Positions 27,280 through 35,511 of a stretch of DNA of 64,000 nucleotides are shown one piece after another. The DNA comes from Sulfurospirillum sp. UCH001 (GTDB lineage Bacteria > Campylobacterota > Campylobacteria > Campylobacterales > Sulfurospirillaceae). Every line of letters starts with the position of its first letter. Position 1 is the first letter of the stretch. The notes beneath the pieces were generated by a model. It was not told the DNA's origin and ran no database searches. It saw only the letters and a program-made list of their open reading frames with translations. A program made the translations under genes and the position numbers. The stretch covers positions 310,001 through 374,000 of the forward strand of contig NZ_AP014723.1 of assembly GCF_001548035.1 (NCBI RefSeq), written 5' to 3'.

Positions 27280-28299
27280 TTACTCTTTTAGTGATTTTCG
27301 CAAGCGCTTTTGTGCATACATAGCATGATCTGCAATTTCAATAAGTTTGTGTAAATCTTGAGAATCTTCTGGGAATAAAGCATACCCAATACTTCCTCCT
27401 ATTTGGAGTGTATAGTCTTCAAATAGTAAATCTTGATCTATTCCTTTAGAGATTCTATTGATTACAAGATCAATTTCATGTTTATGTGTAATATTTTTCA
27501 AAATAATTCCAAACTCATCCCCTCCAAGTCGTGCTACTATATCTACATCTCGCGAGACATTTTTTAGACGTTTGGCAAACTCTTTAATGGCTTCATCACC
27601 CGCTTTGTGTCCATATGTATCATTAATATATTTTAATCCATCCATATCAATTATGACAATTGCAAAATTAATTGTTTTTTGTTTCGATAATGCAGTTAAT
27701 TGAAATAATTGATCATAAAAAGCGGATCGATTATTTAATTCTGTTAAAGCATCATGTGAAGCTTTATAAAAGAGTTCATCTGTCGCATAACGAGCTGCAT
27801 AATACATCAATGAAGCCATAATATCGCCCACAATAGATAAAACACAAATATCATGATCGCTGAAAAATGAAGTTTTATCTGATACTATTTTCAAAACACC
27901 AACAGTATCTTCATCGTGCTTTAAAGGAACAACAACCATTGAAAGTGCACCTACTTTTGAAGAAGCTTCCTTATCGACTCTATCATCTGTTTGAGTGTTC
28001 TCACTGTAAAAAATTTCACCTGTTTTCACACATAGCCCTGATAAACTAGAATCTTTTTTTAAATGCAACCCTAAAAAAGGTTCTAAACTGCCCGATGTAG
28101 CACGATAAACCATATCTTCACCTTCTGCTAGCTCTAATGTCGCTCCTTTTGCATGTGTCATTTCTTGTGCTTTATGTGTAATAAGGGTCATGATACTTCC
28201 AAGATCTGGTCCAATTTTAACAACATCCGTTTGAAAATTAATAATTTCTAATAGCCTTTGTTGAGATAGAAGCATGGAACAGATCTTGTTGCCTATCAT
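27280..28299 (-). CDS. GAF-GGDEF diguanylate cyclase
   Basis: A soluble 339-residue protein: a GAF domain at about 25-170 (KAQEMTHAKGATLELAEGEDMVY, GVLKIVSDKTSFFSDHD) and a GGDEF domain at about 180-339 with ARLGGDEF and an RDVD inhibitory site. It converges on the CHASE-GGDEF gene with only 4 bp between stops and no clear terminator. The GAF ligand is unknown. Confidence 0.9.
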   Translation of the reverse strand: MIGNKICSMLLSQQRLLEIINFQTDVVKIGPDLGSIMTLITHKAQEMTHAKGATLELAEGEDMVYRATSGSLEPFLGLHLKKDSSLSGLCVKTGEIFYSENTQTDDRVDKEASSKVGALSMVVVPLKHDEDTVGVLKIVSDKTSFFSDHDICVLSIVGDIMASLMYYAARYATDELFYKASHDALTELNNRSAFYDQLFQLTALSKQKTINFAIVIIDMDGLKYINDTYGHKAGDEAIKEFAKRLKNVSRDVDIVARLGGDEFGIILKNITHKHEIDLVINRISKGIDQDLLFEDYTLQIGGSIGYALFPEDSQDLHKLIEIADHAMYAQKRLRKSLKE

Positions 28300-28437
28300 T
28301 TTGTGCCTTCTTATGCAAATTATTTTTGCATATTTTATAATAAAATTTGTAGCTTGAGTTATTTTTTATTAAAAAACTAATGTAATTTAATTTAACAATT
28401 TTCAAAAATATTTTCATAATTATGATAATATTTGATT

Positions 28438-28594
28438 ATGAAAAAAGCCTTTGTTCCAATTTTTCTACTCTTCATTTTGCTCTTTGCCGCAGCAACAACT
28501 TTCTCTCACTTTTATCTTGATAAAGAAGACTCAAACATAATAAACAAGAAGTTATTTTTAGAAACACGAAAGTTATGTTTCAAAGCCTTTTTGG
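28438..28594 (+). pseudogene. 5' fragment of a membrane-sensor-like gene cut by the second IS
   Basis: ATG at 28438 starts a frame with a strong transmembrane segment (KKAFVPIFLLFILLFAAA) and about 30 more residues, then enters the IS at 28595 and stops at once (VE*). The layout, short N-terminal tail plus TM, suggests the start of a chemoreceptor or histidine-kinase-type sensor. No obvious continuation is seen beyond the IS at 29879. Confidence 0.55.
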
Positions 28595-28623
28595 TGGAAT
28601 GACCCCACATTTGTAGACACACT

Positions 28624-29466
28624 CTAATTCTGCGAAGCCATATTTAATTTCTCATTATATCTTTTTTCAAATTCATTGGGCGAAATATAACCAAGATAGC
28701 TATGCCTTCTGGTTGAATTATAAAACATTTCAATGTAATAAAATATGTCTGATTGTGCTTCCTCTCGTGTAATATAAATCTGTTTTTTGACACATTCACG
28801 CTTAAATGTTTTAAAAAAGCTTTCAGCCACTGCATTATCATAACAGTTGCCTCGCCTGCTCATGCTAGGAATCAGGTTGTATTTTTTTAGGAGTGCTTGC
28901 CACTCGTAAGAGCTATACTGTGATCCTTGATCAGAGTGTACAATAACTTCATGATGTGGTTTTTGTCTAAAGGTTGCCATTTCCAGAGCTTTTAGAGCTA
29001 ACTGTGTTGTCATGCGATGACTTGTTGCCCATCCAGCAACTTTTCTACTGAAAAGGTCTAATACAACCGCTAAATAAAACCATCCTTCATGTGTTTTGAT
29101 ATAGGTTATATCTGTTACCCATGTGTGATTTGGCTCTTGAACATTGAAACACTGCCCAAGATGGTTAGGATGTGCCAAATGTCTCTGCCCTTTTTTATAA
29201 CGAGGTTTTTTCTGTTTGACACCTGCACCAAAGAGTTTGGCTATGTTCATAAGTCTTGCGACTCTTTTTTTATTCACACTGATACCTGATGCTATAAGAT
29301 CTTTGGTAACAGTTCGATATCCATAGATACGACCACTGTGTTCATAAGCCTCTTTAATGTGTTGCAAGACCACTTTATTATCTCTATCACGTTTTGATTC
29401 TGGTTGTTTATTCCATGCATAATAACCACTAAAATGGACTTGCAAAGCTTTGCACATTCTTCGCAC
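28624..29466 (-). CDS. IS3-family transposase OrfB, copy 2
   Basis: DDE integrase: first Asp in WVTDITYIKTHEGWFYLAVVLDLFSRKVAGW, second in VHSDQGSQYSS, Glu in NAVAESFFKTFKREC. The conventional start is an ATG at 29466, but the frame is open further upstream through KKGRSVLCQESKVKYAFIKE, so the working protein is an OrfAB fusion made by -1 slippage at AAAAAAG (29538-29544). It looks intact. Confidence 0.95.
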   Translation of the reverse strand: MRRMCKALQVHFSGYYAWNKQPESKRDRDNKVVLQHIKEAYEHSGRIYGYRTVTKDLIASGISVNKKRVARLMNIAKLFGAGVKQKKPRYKKGQRHLAHPNHLGQCFNVQEPNHTWVTDITYIKTHEGWFYLAVVLDLFSRKVAGWATSHRMTTQLALKALEMATFRQKPHHEVIVHSDQGSQYSSYEWQALLKKYNLIPSMSRRGNCYDNAVAESFFKTFKRECVKKQIYITREEAQSDIFYYIEMFYNSTRRHSYLGYISPNEFEKRYNEKLNMASQN

Positions 29467-29504
29467 GGGATAAAATGGCTTATACTCTTTAATGAAGGCG
29501 TACT

Positions 29505-29789
29505 TTACTTTTGATTCTTGGCAAAGTACGCTGCGGCCTTTTTTAGAATGTCACGCTCCTCGGTGACTCTTTTTAATTCTGCTTTGAGCTTCCTATTCTC
29601 GGATGATAAATCTTTGGAAGCTTGGTGTTGTGAGGTACTTTGAGGATTACTATAGATTTTTATCCATGCTTTGAGTGAATCAGGATGCACTCCTAATCTT
29701 TGTGCGGTATCTTTAATGGGATAGCCATTTTTTACAATTTGATTGACTGCCTCTTGTTTGAACTCGTCTGTGTATAGTTTATTTGCCAT
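29505..29789 (-). CDS. IS3-family OrfA, copy 2
   Basis: A 94-residue HTH protein (YTDEFKQEAVNQIVKNGYPIKDTAQRLGVHPDSLKAWIKIY) with a coiled-coil tail (SSENRKLKAELKRVTEERDILKKA). It binds the IS ends. Confidence 0.95.
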   Translation of the reverse strand: MANKLYTDEFKQEAVNQIVKNGYPIKDTAQRLGVHPDSLKAWIKIYSNPQSTSQHQASKDLSSENRKLKAELKRVTEERDILKKAAAYFAKNQK

Positions 29790-29933
29790 GGAATTACTTT
29801 CTCCTCTTGATGTTTCATGTGGTCATTATCGACCGTATTAACAGTTTCAAGAGTGTCTAGTGTTGTGGGGTCATTCCACTATTATAAAATTGGAATATTG
29901 TGGAAATAAATCCAGCACATTTTTTTTATAAAC

Positions 29934-30176
29934 TTAATTACTAGAATGTATCTTTTTATGACCAGCCTCTTGTAAGGCTTTAATAAATTCAATATTATTA
30001 GCTGATGACATATAAATACGTGAATGTATTTTTGTTGTCTCTGCTGTTTGTCTATAGATTAAATAAGTGCCGTAATGCTCTTTAGCATATGTTGAATCCA
30101 CTGTATCAAAATGTTTTTTGTAAATTTTTTCTTTTTGAGGAATATTAGAAGTAGAGAGTTCGGTTGCTTTTAGCAT
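29934..30176 (-). CDS. small hypothetical protein near the right end of the insertion
   Basis: An 80-residue, soluble, basic and His/Lys-rich protein (KEKIYKKHFDTVDSTYAKEHYG, ending AGHKKIHSSN) of unknown function. Its ATG lies about 11 bp inside the innermost right-end repeat, whose TATAAT bases are too close to the start to be its -10 box. Family unknown; it may be a real small gene or a remnant. Confidence 0.45.
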   Translation of the reverse strand: MLKATELSTSNIPQKEKIYKKHFDTVDSTYAKEHYGTYLIYRQTAETTKIHSRIYMSSANNIEFIKALQEAGHKKIHSSN

Positions 30177-30186
30177 TTTGTACTCT

Positions 30187-30241
30187 TAATTATACTTTTT
30201 TAAAGTATATCAGAAATACAGAAAAATGTTATTAATTATAC
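30187..30241 (-). repeat. two right-end copies of the AGTATAATTA repeat
   Basis: Copies on the minus strand at 30187-30196 (AGTATAATTA, inside a 16-base match to the innermost left copy) and 30233-30241 (GTATAATTA), 45 bp apart, the same spacing as two left-end copies. They read inward, opposite to the left-end copies. Confidence 0.6.
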
Positions 30242-30251
30242 GTTTATAAAA

Positions 30252-30263
30252 ATTTTAGAAAAG
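30252..30263 (-). repeat. right terminal inverted repeat of the gpx insertion
   Basis: Reverse complement CTTTTCTAAAAT, identical to 15512-15523. Its outermost base coincides with the last base of gpx codon 61. Confidence 0.7.
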
Positions 30264-30445
30264 AAACCCAAAATGACAAGCCCTTTATCTTTATACTTTT
30301 GGTATAAATTTTCAAGCCCTGCATATTGTTCCGTAAAACCACATTTACTTGCTACATTGACAATGAGGAGTACCTTGTTTTTAAAAGCATTCATAGTGAT
30401 GATTTCACCGCTGATGGTCTTGACTTCAAAATCGTAAATGCTCAT
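30263..30445 (-). pseudogene. glutathione peroxidase gene, 5' part (61 codons) with catalytic Cys
   Basis: ATG at 30445 behind AAGGAGT starts MSIYDFEVKTISGE, then VLLIVNVASKCGFTEQY with the peroxidatic Cys at residue 35, and GLVILGF, after which a normal GPx reads PCNQF. Here the frame instead runs into the inserted DNA (FSKIFINV, stop near 30236). The missing part is at 15213-15506. An intact enzyme would reduce peroxides with a thiol donor; the split should abolish it. Confidence 0.9.
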
Positions 30446-30471
30446 ACGTACTCCTTAATAGATGTTAATAA

Positions 30472-31323
30472 TTAGTCTCTTCCTAGAAATTCAGATGCTT
30501 CTGAGATAATCAAAAAGGCTTCTGGATCGTATTCACGAATAATGTCTTTCAGTAGCTGAATTTTTGATGTTTCAACGGTAACTAAAATCACCGTTTTAAT
30601 CTGCTTCTGATGATGCAGCCCAACACCTGTAAAGACCGTTCCATGCTCTTCAATGCGTTCACGGATTTGTTCGGTGAGCGTTTCAACATTATTTGAGACA
30701 ATTTGGACAACTTTTCGAGGTGGACGACCAATCAAAATGACATCGATCATTTTTGCAGTCACATACACACCTATCATACTGTAGAGTGCTTTTTTGATGT
30801 CACCGTGCGCCACAATAAACGCAAGCATAATGCTCACATCGATGGCTAAGAGAACTTCTGAGGCTTTAAATTTGCTCTTCATCGCAACGATTTCACCTAC
30901 AACGGAAGTACTTCCCGTAGAAGATCGCCCTTTAATAACCAATCCAACACCAAGCCCTATAAACATACCACCAAAGATAGCTGCTAAAAGTATGTCATCA
31001 GTAAGTGGCTTGAGATGTAAAACTTCTCGAAACAAATCAGTAAAAAAAGAGGTCGCAAGCATCGCTAAAAGCGTTTTAAAGGTGTATTGTTTCCCAAAAT
31101 AGACAAATCCTAAAACAATAAAAGGAATACTCACCAAAATGATGAGCGTTCCAAGCGTCAATGAAGTCACAATGTAGTGAATAATCAATGCGATACCAAT
31201 GCCACCACCTGTGACCATATTGTTTGGAGATAAAAAGCAAACGACAGCAAATGCCATTGACATCGTGCCTAAGAGCACATAGACATATTGCAGGAGTGCT
31301 AAGGAGCGTGAGGATTGTTTCAT
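30472..31323 (-). CDS. YitT-family membrane protein (DUF161/DUF2179)
   Basis: Five to six transmembrane segments over residues 10-175 with the family motifs MVTGGGIGIALIIHY and GRSSTGSTSVVGEIVAMK, followed by a cytoplasmic DUF2179 domain (VETLTEQIRERIEEHGTVFTGVG, VILVTVETSKIQLLKDIIREYDPEAF). The family is widespread in bacteria and of unclear function. It lies 26 bp upstream of the broken gpx on the same strand and directly after sppA (2 bp), so gpx may once have been the end of this operon. Confidence 0.88.
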   Translation of the reverse strand: MKQSSRSLALLQYVYVLLGTMSMAFAVVCFLSPNNMVTGGGIGIALIIHYIVTSLTLGTLIILVSIPFIVLGFVYFGKQYTFKTLLAMLATSFFTDLFREVLHLKPLTDDILLAAIFGGMFIGLGVGLVIKGRSSTGSTSVVGEIVAMKSKFKASEVLLAIDVSIMLAFIVAHGDIKKALYSMIGVYVTAKMIDVILIGRPPRKVVQIVSNNVETLTEQIRERIEEHGTVFTGVGLHHQKQIKTVILVTVETSKIQLLKDIIREYDPEAFLIISEASEFLGRD

Positions 31324-31324
31324 T

Positions 31325-32185
31325 TTATTTGAGATACCCCATCAAGTTAAAAATAGGTAATTTTGAGCTACTCTCTAACTTTTTCATCCATTTATCCATC
31401 TTGTCAGGTTTTTGCCAAACAGCATGACTTACATTTGCCAGCTCTTCCACTTTTGTTTTCGCGTCATTGATAGAGCCGATTTCATCGATAAGATGAACAT
31501 TGAGTGCTTTGCTTGCGATGAAAACTTGGGCATTGGCAAACTCATTTGGTTTTGCAAGATTAAGTCCACGCGCAGTTGCTACATCGGTAATGAAAAGCGT
31601 GTACGCATCATCGATAAGTTCTTTAAGCGCTCCACGTTCTTTAGCTGTCCATTCACGTGTAAACGTTCCCATCTGTTTGTATTCGCCCGCAGTAATAATT
31701 TGCTCAGAAATGCCTAGTTTTTTAGCAAGTTCTGCCACATTAGGAGCTTGGAAAAGTACGCCGATAGAGCCTACAAAAGCCCCTGGATTGGCGATGATAT
31801 GGTTTGCCCAAATAGAGGCATAGTAACTACCACTGGTCATACTTCCAGCAGCATATGCTACGACAGGCTTCTTCTCAGCTAAGCGTTTGACTGCCATAGA
31901 AAGCTCGATGGAAGGGGCAAGTGCACCACCTGGAGAATCAACCTGCAAAAGCACGCCTTTAATTTTTTCATCTTTGGTTGCATCTTCAATATTTTCTAAA
32001 ATTTCTTCAACATTAAGGATTTCACCTTCAATTTTGACAACCGCAAGGTTAGGATGTTTTAACTCATCTTGCGAGCCAAATACAAGAATAAGAATGAGTA
32101 AAAGCAGCACTGTTTTGAAGTGATTTTGGATATAGTTAAAAACAGCACCTATCCAAATAAAAGGTTTTTTAATAAGCTCTAACAT
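31325..32185 (-). CDS. sppA: signal peptide peptidase SppA (36-kDa type)
   Basis: Membrane-anchored serine protease that degrades released signal peptides. One N-terminal transmembrane segment (about 15-40), then the ClpP-like fold with VDSPGG, the nucleophile in SMTSGSYYAS and the general-base Lys in AGEYKQMGTFTREWT. 286 residues, the short single-domain form. The start overlaps the end of the amidohydrolase gene by 7 bp. C. jejuni has the same neighbours. Confidence 0.93.
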   Translation of the reverse strand: MLELIKKPFIWIGAVFNYIQNHFKTVLLLLILILVFGSQDELKHPNLAVVKIEGEILNVEEILENIEDATKDEKIKGVLLQVDSPGGALAPSIELSMAVKRLAEKKPVVAYAAGSMTSGSYYASIWANHIIANPGAFVGSIGVLFQAPNVAELAKKLGISEQIITAGEYKQMGTFTREWTAKERGALKELIDDAYTLFITDVATARGLNLAKPNEFANAQVFIASKALNVHLIDEIGSINDAKTKVEELANVSHAVWQKPDKMDKWMKKLESSSKLPIFNLMGYLK

Positions 32186-33405
32186 TGTTTTTCTCCGTCA
32201 ATAAAAGTTAAATGGGTTTGATGTGTATGTAAGATAAGCTGTAATGCTACATCATCACATTCACACGCTTGTGGTAACGTTGTTACGATAAAGTCGCTAT
32301 AACATCCTTGCTTCAGTATGCCACATGAAAGCCCTAAAGCGTGGGCTGCGTTAGATGTAACACTTTGAAGGAGTGTTTTTGCTAGATACGAAAGTTCTTT
32401 TTGTGGATGCATCATAAGTGCGCTTCGCATCTCATCCCAAAGACTCAAAGAGATGTTAGAACTAAGACCATCGGTTCCTAACGTGAGGTTGATATTTGCT
32501 TTTTCCACTGCATCAATATCCAGCTTTCCTACTCCTAAAAGTCGGTTGGAAACAGGGCAATGCGTGAGTGTTGCTTTTTGGTCAGCAATCGTTTTTAACT
32601 CTTCTTTTTTGGCTTGAACAGCGTGTGTAAAGAGCGTTTTGTTTTGCTTAAACAACTCAAGATACTCTAGCGCAGAGCACAAGGGCTTTGCGTGAGGATT
32701 AAACGCGCTAAAGAAGGTTTGAAAATCACCACTTCCTTCATCGATCCAAGCTCGTTCTGCTGGGCTTTCCATAAAATGCGTAGAGACAACACACTCTTCT
32801 TCAAGGGCAACTTGCAGTGCTTTTTTCGCTAAGATTGGATGCGTTGAATAAGGTGAATGAACAGATACGGCTGGAATAAAGCGTTCACTTTTAAACTCCT
32901 TACTTGTCTCTAATCTTCCTCTAAAATCACCATACATCGCGTCCACAGCACTAGGAACGGAGCCTAATACTTCATTGAAGTAAACGACACGTTGAGGTGC
33001 CTGCACACATGCTTCTAGGTCTGCTCCAAAACTACTGATAGCTCCTAATGATGTCGTACCGTTTTTAAGCATCTCTTGAAGTTTCGAGCCAATAAGCTCT
33101 GTTGTTGCAAGTGCACTGAGTTCTTCTCGGTGCTTGATGACCGATTGTAGCCATACGATAAAATCGCCATAGCGAAGCATACTTTGGTTGGCACTAAATT
33201 CTAGGTGAACATGTGCATTAATGAGTCCTGGCAAAATAACACTGTTTTGAGGCGTTTCAATGATGGTTGCAGTTGGGTGTTTGGCTTTAAGTTCTTCACA
33301 TTTACCTACTTCGATGATACGTTCATCAAACAACATAGCACCATTTTCAATGATTTCAAACCCTTCATTACAGGTAAGTATAAAATCGGCGGTTATAAGA
33401 GTCAC
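32179..33405 (-). CDS. aminofutalosine-deaminase-family amidohydrolase
   Basis: TIM-barrel metal hydrolase, 408 residues: HVH metal site in LPGLINAHVHLEF, further His in STHFMES and TLTHCPVSNRLL, and Asp in LGTDGLSSN. In Campylobacterota this gene belongs to the futalosine menaquinone pathway, where it removes the amino group of 6-amino-6-deoxyfutalosine. The start is GTG behind AAAGGA. It begins the sppA-yitT operon and is divergent from aroQ. Substrate assignment is from family and context. Confidence 0.85.
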   Translation of the reverse strand: MTLITADFILTCNEGFEIIENGAMLFDERIIEVGKCEELKAKHPTATIIETPQNSVILPGLINAHVHLEFSANQSMLRYGDFIVWLQSVIKHREELSALATTELIGSKLQEMLKNGTTSLGAISSFGADLEACVQAPQRVVYFNEVLGSVPSAVDAMYGDFRGRLETSKEFKSERFIPAVSVHSPYSTHPILAKKALQVALEEECVVSTHFMESPAERAWIDEGSGDFQTFFSAFNPHAKPLCSALEYLELFKQNKTLFTHAVQAKKEELKTIADQKATLTHCPVSNRLLGVGKLDIDAVEKANINLTLGTDGLSSNISLSLWDEMRSALMMHPQKELSYLAKTLLQSVTSNAAHALGLSCGILKQGCYSDFIVTTLPQACECDDVALQLILHTHQTHLTFIDGEKQC

Positions 33406-33461
33406 TATTGTCCTTTATTGAGAGGTTTGAAAGAGTGATTTCAAACGAAAAATTCGTGTAA

Positions 33462-33490
33462 TTGTATCCTAAACAAACCATTGATATAAT
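33462..33490 (+). promoter_or_regulatory. promoter of the aroQ-flhF-fliY operon
   Basis: TTGTAT (33462-33467) and a consensus TATAAT (33485-33490) are 17 bp apart; the aroQ ATG is 30 bp downstream. It is the only good promoter I see before a chain of at least ten genes with overlaps or tiny gaps. Confidence 0.6.
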
Positions 33491-33519
33491 AAGACTAAAT
33501 TTTAAACAAAAGGTAACCA

Positions 33520-34008
33520 ATGAAAATTGTCGTGATCCAAGGTCCAAATCTTAATATGCTCGGTCACCGTGAGCAAAGCATTTATGGCGGTATGAAACTT
33601 GAAGAGATTCACTCTCAAATGGAAGCAGTTGCAAAGCAAAATGGTTTTGAAATTGAATTTTTTCAATCCAATTTAGAGGGTGAGATTGTTGATCGTATTC
33701 AAGAGTGCTTAGGTGACGCTGATGGTATCATCATTAATCCAGCGGCATACACACATACGTCTATCGCTATTCGTGATGCGATTAGTGCTGTTTCTTTACC
33801 AGCGATTGAAGTACATATTAGCAATATCTACAGACGTGAAGAGTTCCGTCAAAAAAGCATGACAGCGGCTGTTTGTACAGGTCAAATCAGTGGTTTTGGA
33901 CCATTTGGTTACCATCTTGCAATGATCTCAATGATGCAAATGTTAGGTGAGCTAGACGCATTACGTAAAGCTCAAGCAGCAGCACAACAACAAGCGGCAC
34001 AAGCGTAA
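33520..34008 (+). CDS. aroQ: type II 3-dehydroquinate dehydratase
   Basis: Third step of the shikimate pathway. Typical motifs: [19 protein letters not shown] with the catalytic Tyr, [15 protein letters not shown] and VEVH-type [16 protein letters not shown]. At 162 residues it has a Gln/Ala-rich tail of about 14 residues beyond the usual end ([12 protein letters not shown]). First gene of the operon leading into the flagellar genes. Confidence 0.96.
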   Translation: MKIVVIQGPNLNMLGHREQSIYGGMKLEEIHSQMEAVAKQNGFEIEFFQSNLEGEIVDRIQECLGDADGIIINPAAYTHTSIAIRDAISAVSLPAIEVHISNIYRREEFRQKSMTAAVCTGQISGFGPFGYHLAMISMMQMLGELDALRKAQAAAQQQAAQA

Positions 34009-34009
34009 C

Positions 34010-35041
34010 GTGAACAACTACATTCTCCAAGATGAAAACGCACTCTATTTTGAGTGCGGTTTTTCATGTGATCACGCAGTTTTTTTAAAGCTGGGAAGTG
34101 AAGCGTTTTTTATTACCGATGCACGCTATACAACAGAAGCAGCTGAAGTCATTAAAAATGCAACGGTTTTGGAAGGTGATAGACGTGATTTGCTTAAAAC
34201 AGCACGTCTGCTGATTCGCAAAAGCGGTATCAAATCACTTGCATATAACCCAGCAGAATGGAATGTGGAAGCCTATGCAAGGTTTTCAGATAAGCTCAAT
34301 ATCAATTTCCAAAAAAAACCTAACTTTTCACAGCAAAAACGTATCATCAAAACAGAAACAGAGCTTGAAATCTTGAAAAAAGCGGCTCTTTTTGGTAGAG
34401 ATGCCTTTCATCGTTTTGGAGAATTTTTAAAACACGATGGCTTAGGAATAGACGAGATGATGGCACATTTTGAGGCTGAGTCTATTTTTAAACATAAAGG
34501 AGCATTGGACCTTAGTTTTTCGCCAATTGTAGCTCTTGGTGCTAATGCAGCTAAACCGCATGCACTTCCAACACGAAAAACACTTCAAAAGGGCGAACTT
34601 GTACTCCTCGATGCAGGAGTGAAGTATCAACGTTACTGTTCAGATCGCACACGAACAAGTGTGTTTGATGAGCATTTTAATTTCGAAAAAAAGCAACAGT
34701 TCAAAGATGCGCATCAACAAAAAGTGTATGACACGGTTTTATTGGCTCAAAAAGCTGCTTTAAAAGCTGTCAAAATTGGTGTAAAAGCCAAAGAGATTGA
34801 TAAAGCGGCACGGGATGTCATCGATAAAGCAGGTTTTGGAAATTACTTTGTACACTCTACGGGACATGGTGTAGGACTTGACATCCATGAACTACCTGTT
34901 ATTGGCTCACGTTCAGAAACCATCATTGAAGAAAACATGGTTTTCACCATAGAACCAGGCATTTACTTACCAGAGCAATTTGGTGTGCGTATTGAAGATA
35001 CGATCATCGTACGAAAAGATGGCGCTGAGGTTATGGGGTGA
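34010..35041 (+). CDS. M24-family Xaa-Pro aminopeptidase
   Basis: Metallopeptidase that removes residues before proline. Pita-bread fold with five metal ligands: Asp in LLDAGVKYQ and SDRTRTS, His in HSTGHGVGLDIHE, Glu in FTIEPGIY and VRIEDTI. An N-terminal creatinase-like domain covers residues 1-115. 343 residues. GTG start one base after the aroQ stop; its stop overlaps the folK start. Confidence 0.92.
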   Translation: MNNYILQDENALYFECGFSCDHAVFLKLGSEAFFITDARYTTEAAEVIKNATVLEGDRRDLLKTARLLIRKSGIKSLAYNPAEWNVEAYARFSDKLNINFQKKPNFSQQKRIIKTETELEILKKAALFGRDAFHRFGEFLKHDGLGIDEMMAHFEAESIFKHKGALDLSFSPIVALGANAAKPHALPTRKTLQKGELVLLDAGVKYQRYCSDRTRTSVFDEHFNFEKKQQFKDAHQQKVYDTVLLAQKAALKAVKIGVKAKEIDKAARDVIDKAGFGNYFVHSTGHGVGLDIHELPVIGSRSETIIEENMVFTIEPGIYLPEQFGVRIEDTIIVRKDGAEVMG

Positions 35042-35511
35042 AGTTAGAGCGTATTCGTTTTTTCCCAACGTGCAAGAAGGCAAAAAAGCACTTCGCGCAT
35101 AGGGTTGTCATCGGCCTTGGTGGCAATGAAGGCGATGTAAAAAAACGTTTTGTAAAGCTTTACCGAACATTGTTAAACGATCCACGCTTTTTTGTGCAAG
35201 AAAGCTCAGCAGTTTTGAAAAATCCACCGTTTGGATATCTCAATCAGCCTGATTTTTATAATGCCATTATTGTGATGCAAACCTCACTTAGTGCCAAAGC
35301 ATTACTCAAAGTCCTTTTACATACTGAGCACCTTTTCGGGCGCGTTAGGCTCTTTAAAAATGGACCAAGAACGTTAGATTTAGATATAATATTTTTCGAT
35401 AATCAAAAAATTCATCAACCAAACTTAATCGTTCCACATCCTAGATGGTCGGAGCGTGCATCGGTTATCGTTCCACTCTTTACGCTAAAAAGTTTTAAAG
35501 GATTGAGGTGA
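35038..35511 (+). CDS. folK: 2-amino-4-hydroxy-6-hydroxymethyldihydropteridine pyrophosphokinase
   Basis: Transfers pyrophosphate from ATP to the pterin in folate synthesis. Motifs: VVIGLGGNEGDVKKRF, NPPFGYLNQPDFYNAII, GPRTLDLDIIFFDN and IVPHPRWSERASVIVPL. The N-terminus has about 20 extra basic residues (KLERIRFFPTCKKAKKHFAHR), a feature I would expect in campylobacters too. GTG start overlaps the previous stop (GTGA). Confidence 0.94.
   Translation: MKLERIRFFPTCKKAKKHFAHRVVIGLGGNEGDVKKRFVKLYRTLLNDPRFFVQESSAVLKNPPFGYLNQPDFYNAIIVMQTSLSAKALLKVLLHTEHLFGRVRLFKNGPRTLDLDIIFFDNQKIHQPNLIVPHPRWSERASVIVPLFTLKSFKGLR

Larger units (their letters stand above)
28595..29878 (-). mobile_element. IS3-family insertion sequence, copy 2 (about 1284 bp)
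   Basis: Terminal inverted repeats TGGAATGACCCCACA are identical for 15 bases at both ends, with TAGACAC also shared further in. The sequence is unrelated in detail to copy 1. No target duplication is seen (left flank TTTTTGG, right flank CTATTAT), which suggests a deletion or rearrangement next to it. It carries orfA and orfB. Confidence 0.9.
15507..30262. mobile_element. 14.8-kb transposon-like insertion splitting gpx
   Basis: Everything between the two halves of gpx is absent from an intact GPx reading frame. The segment is bounded by a 12-bp inverted repeat (15512-15523 and 30252-30263) and has direct-family repeats just inside each end, all oriented inward. It contains AT-rich DNA, a PIN-GNAT-PUA/kinase/ASCH module, broken genes, two IS3-family elements, two methyl-accepting receptors, a PAS protein and two GGDEF proteins. 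No DDE integrase, TnsABC/TniABQ set or tyrosine recombinase is seen besides the IS transposases, so it is probably non-autonomous or decayed. No target-site duplication is visible. A decayed Tn7/Tn552-like element is one reading, unproven. Confidence 0.8.

Noticed and set aside
15507-30262. Naming the gpx insertion a Tn7-like or Tn552-like transposon
   Set aside because: The ends are suggestive, but no tns/tni genes, no TGT...ACA or similar standard termini and no target-site duplication are visible. I kept the neutral description.
15507-30265. Target-site duplication at the ends of the gpx insertion
   Set aside because: Comparing GCATGG|ACTAAC on the left with AGAAAA|GAAACCC on the right gives no convincing direct repeat.
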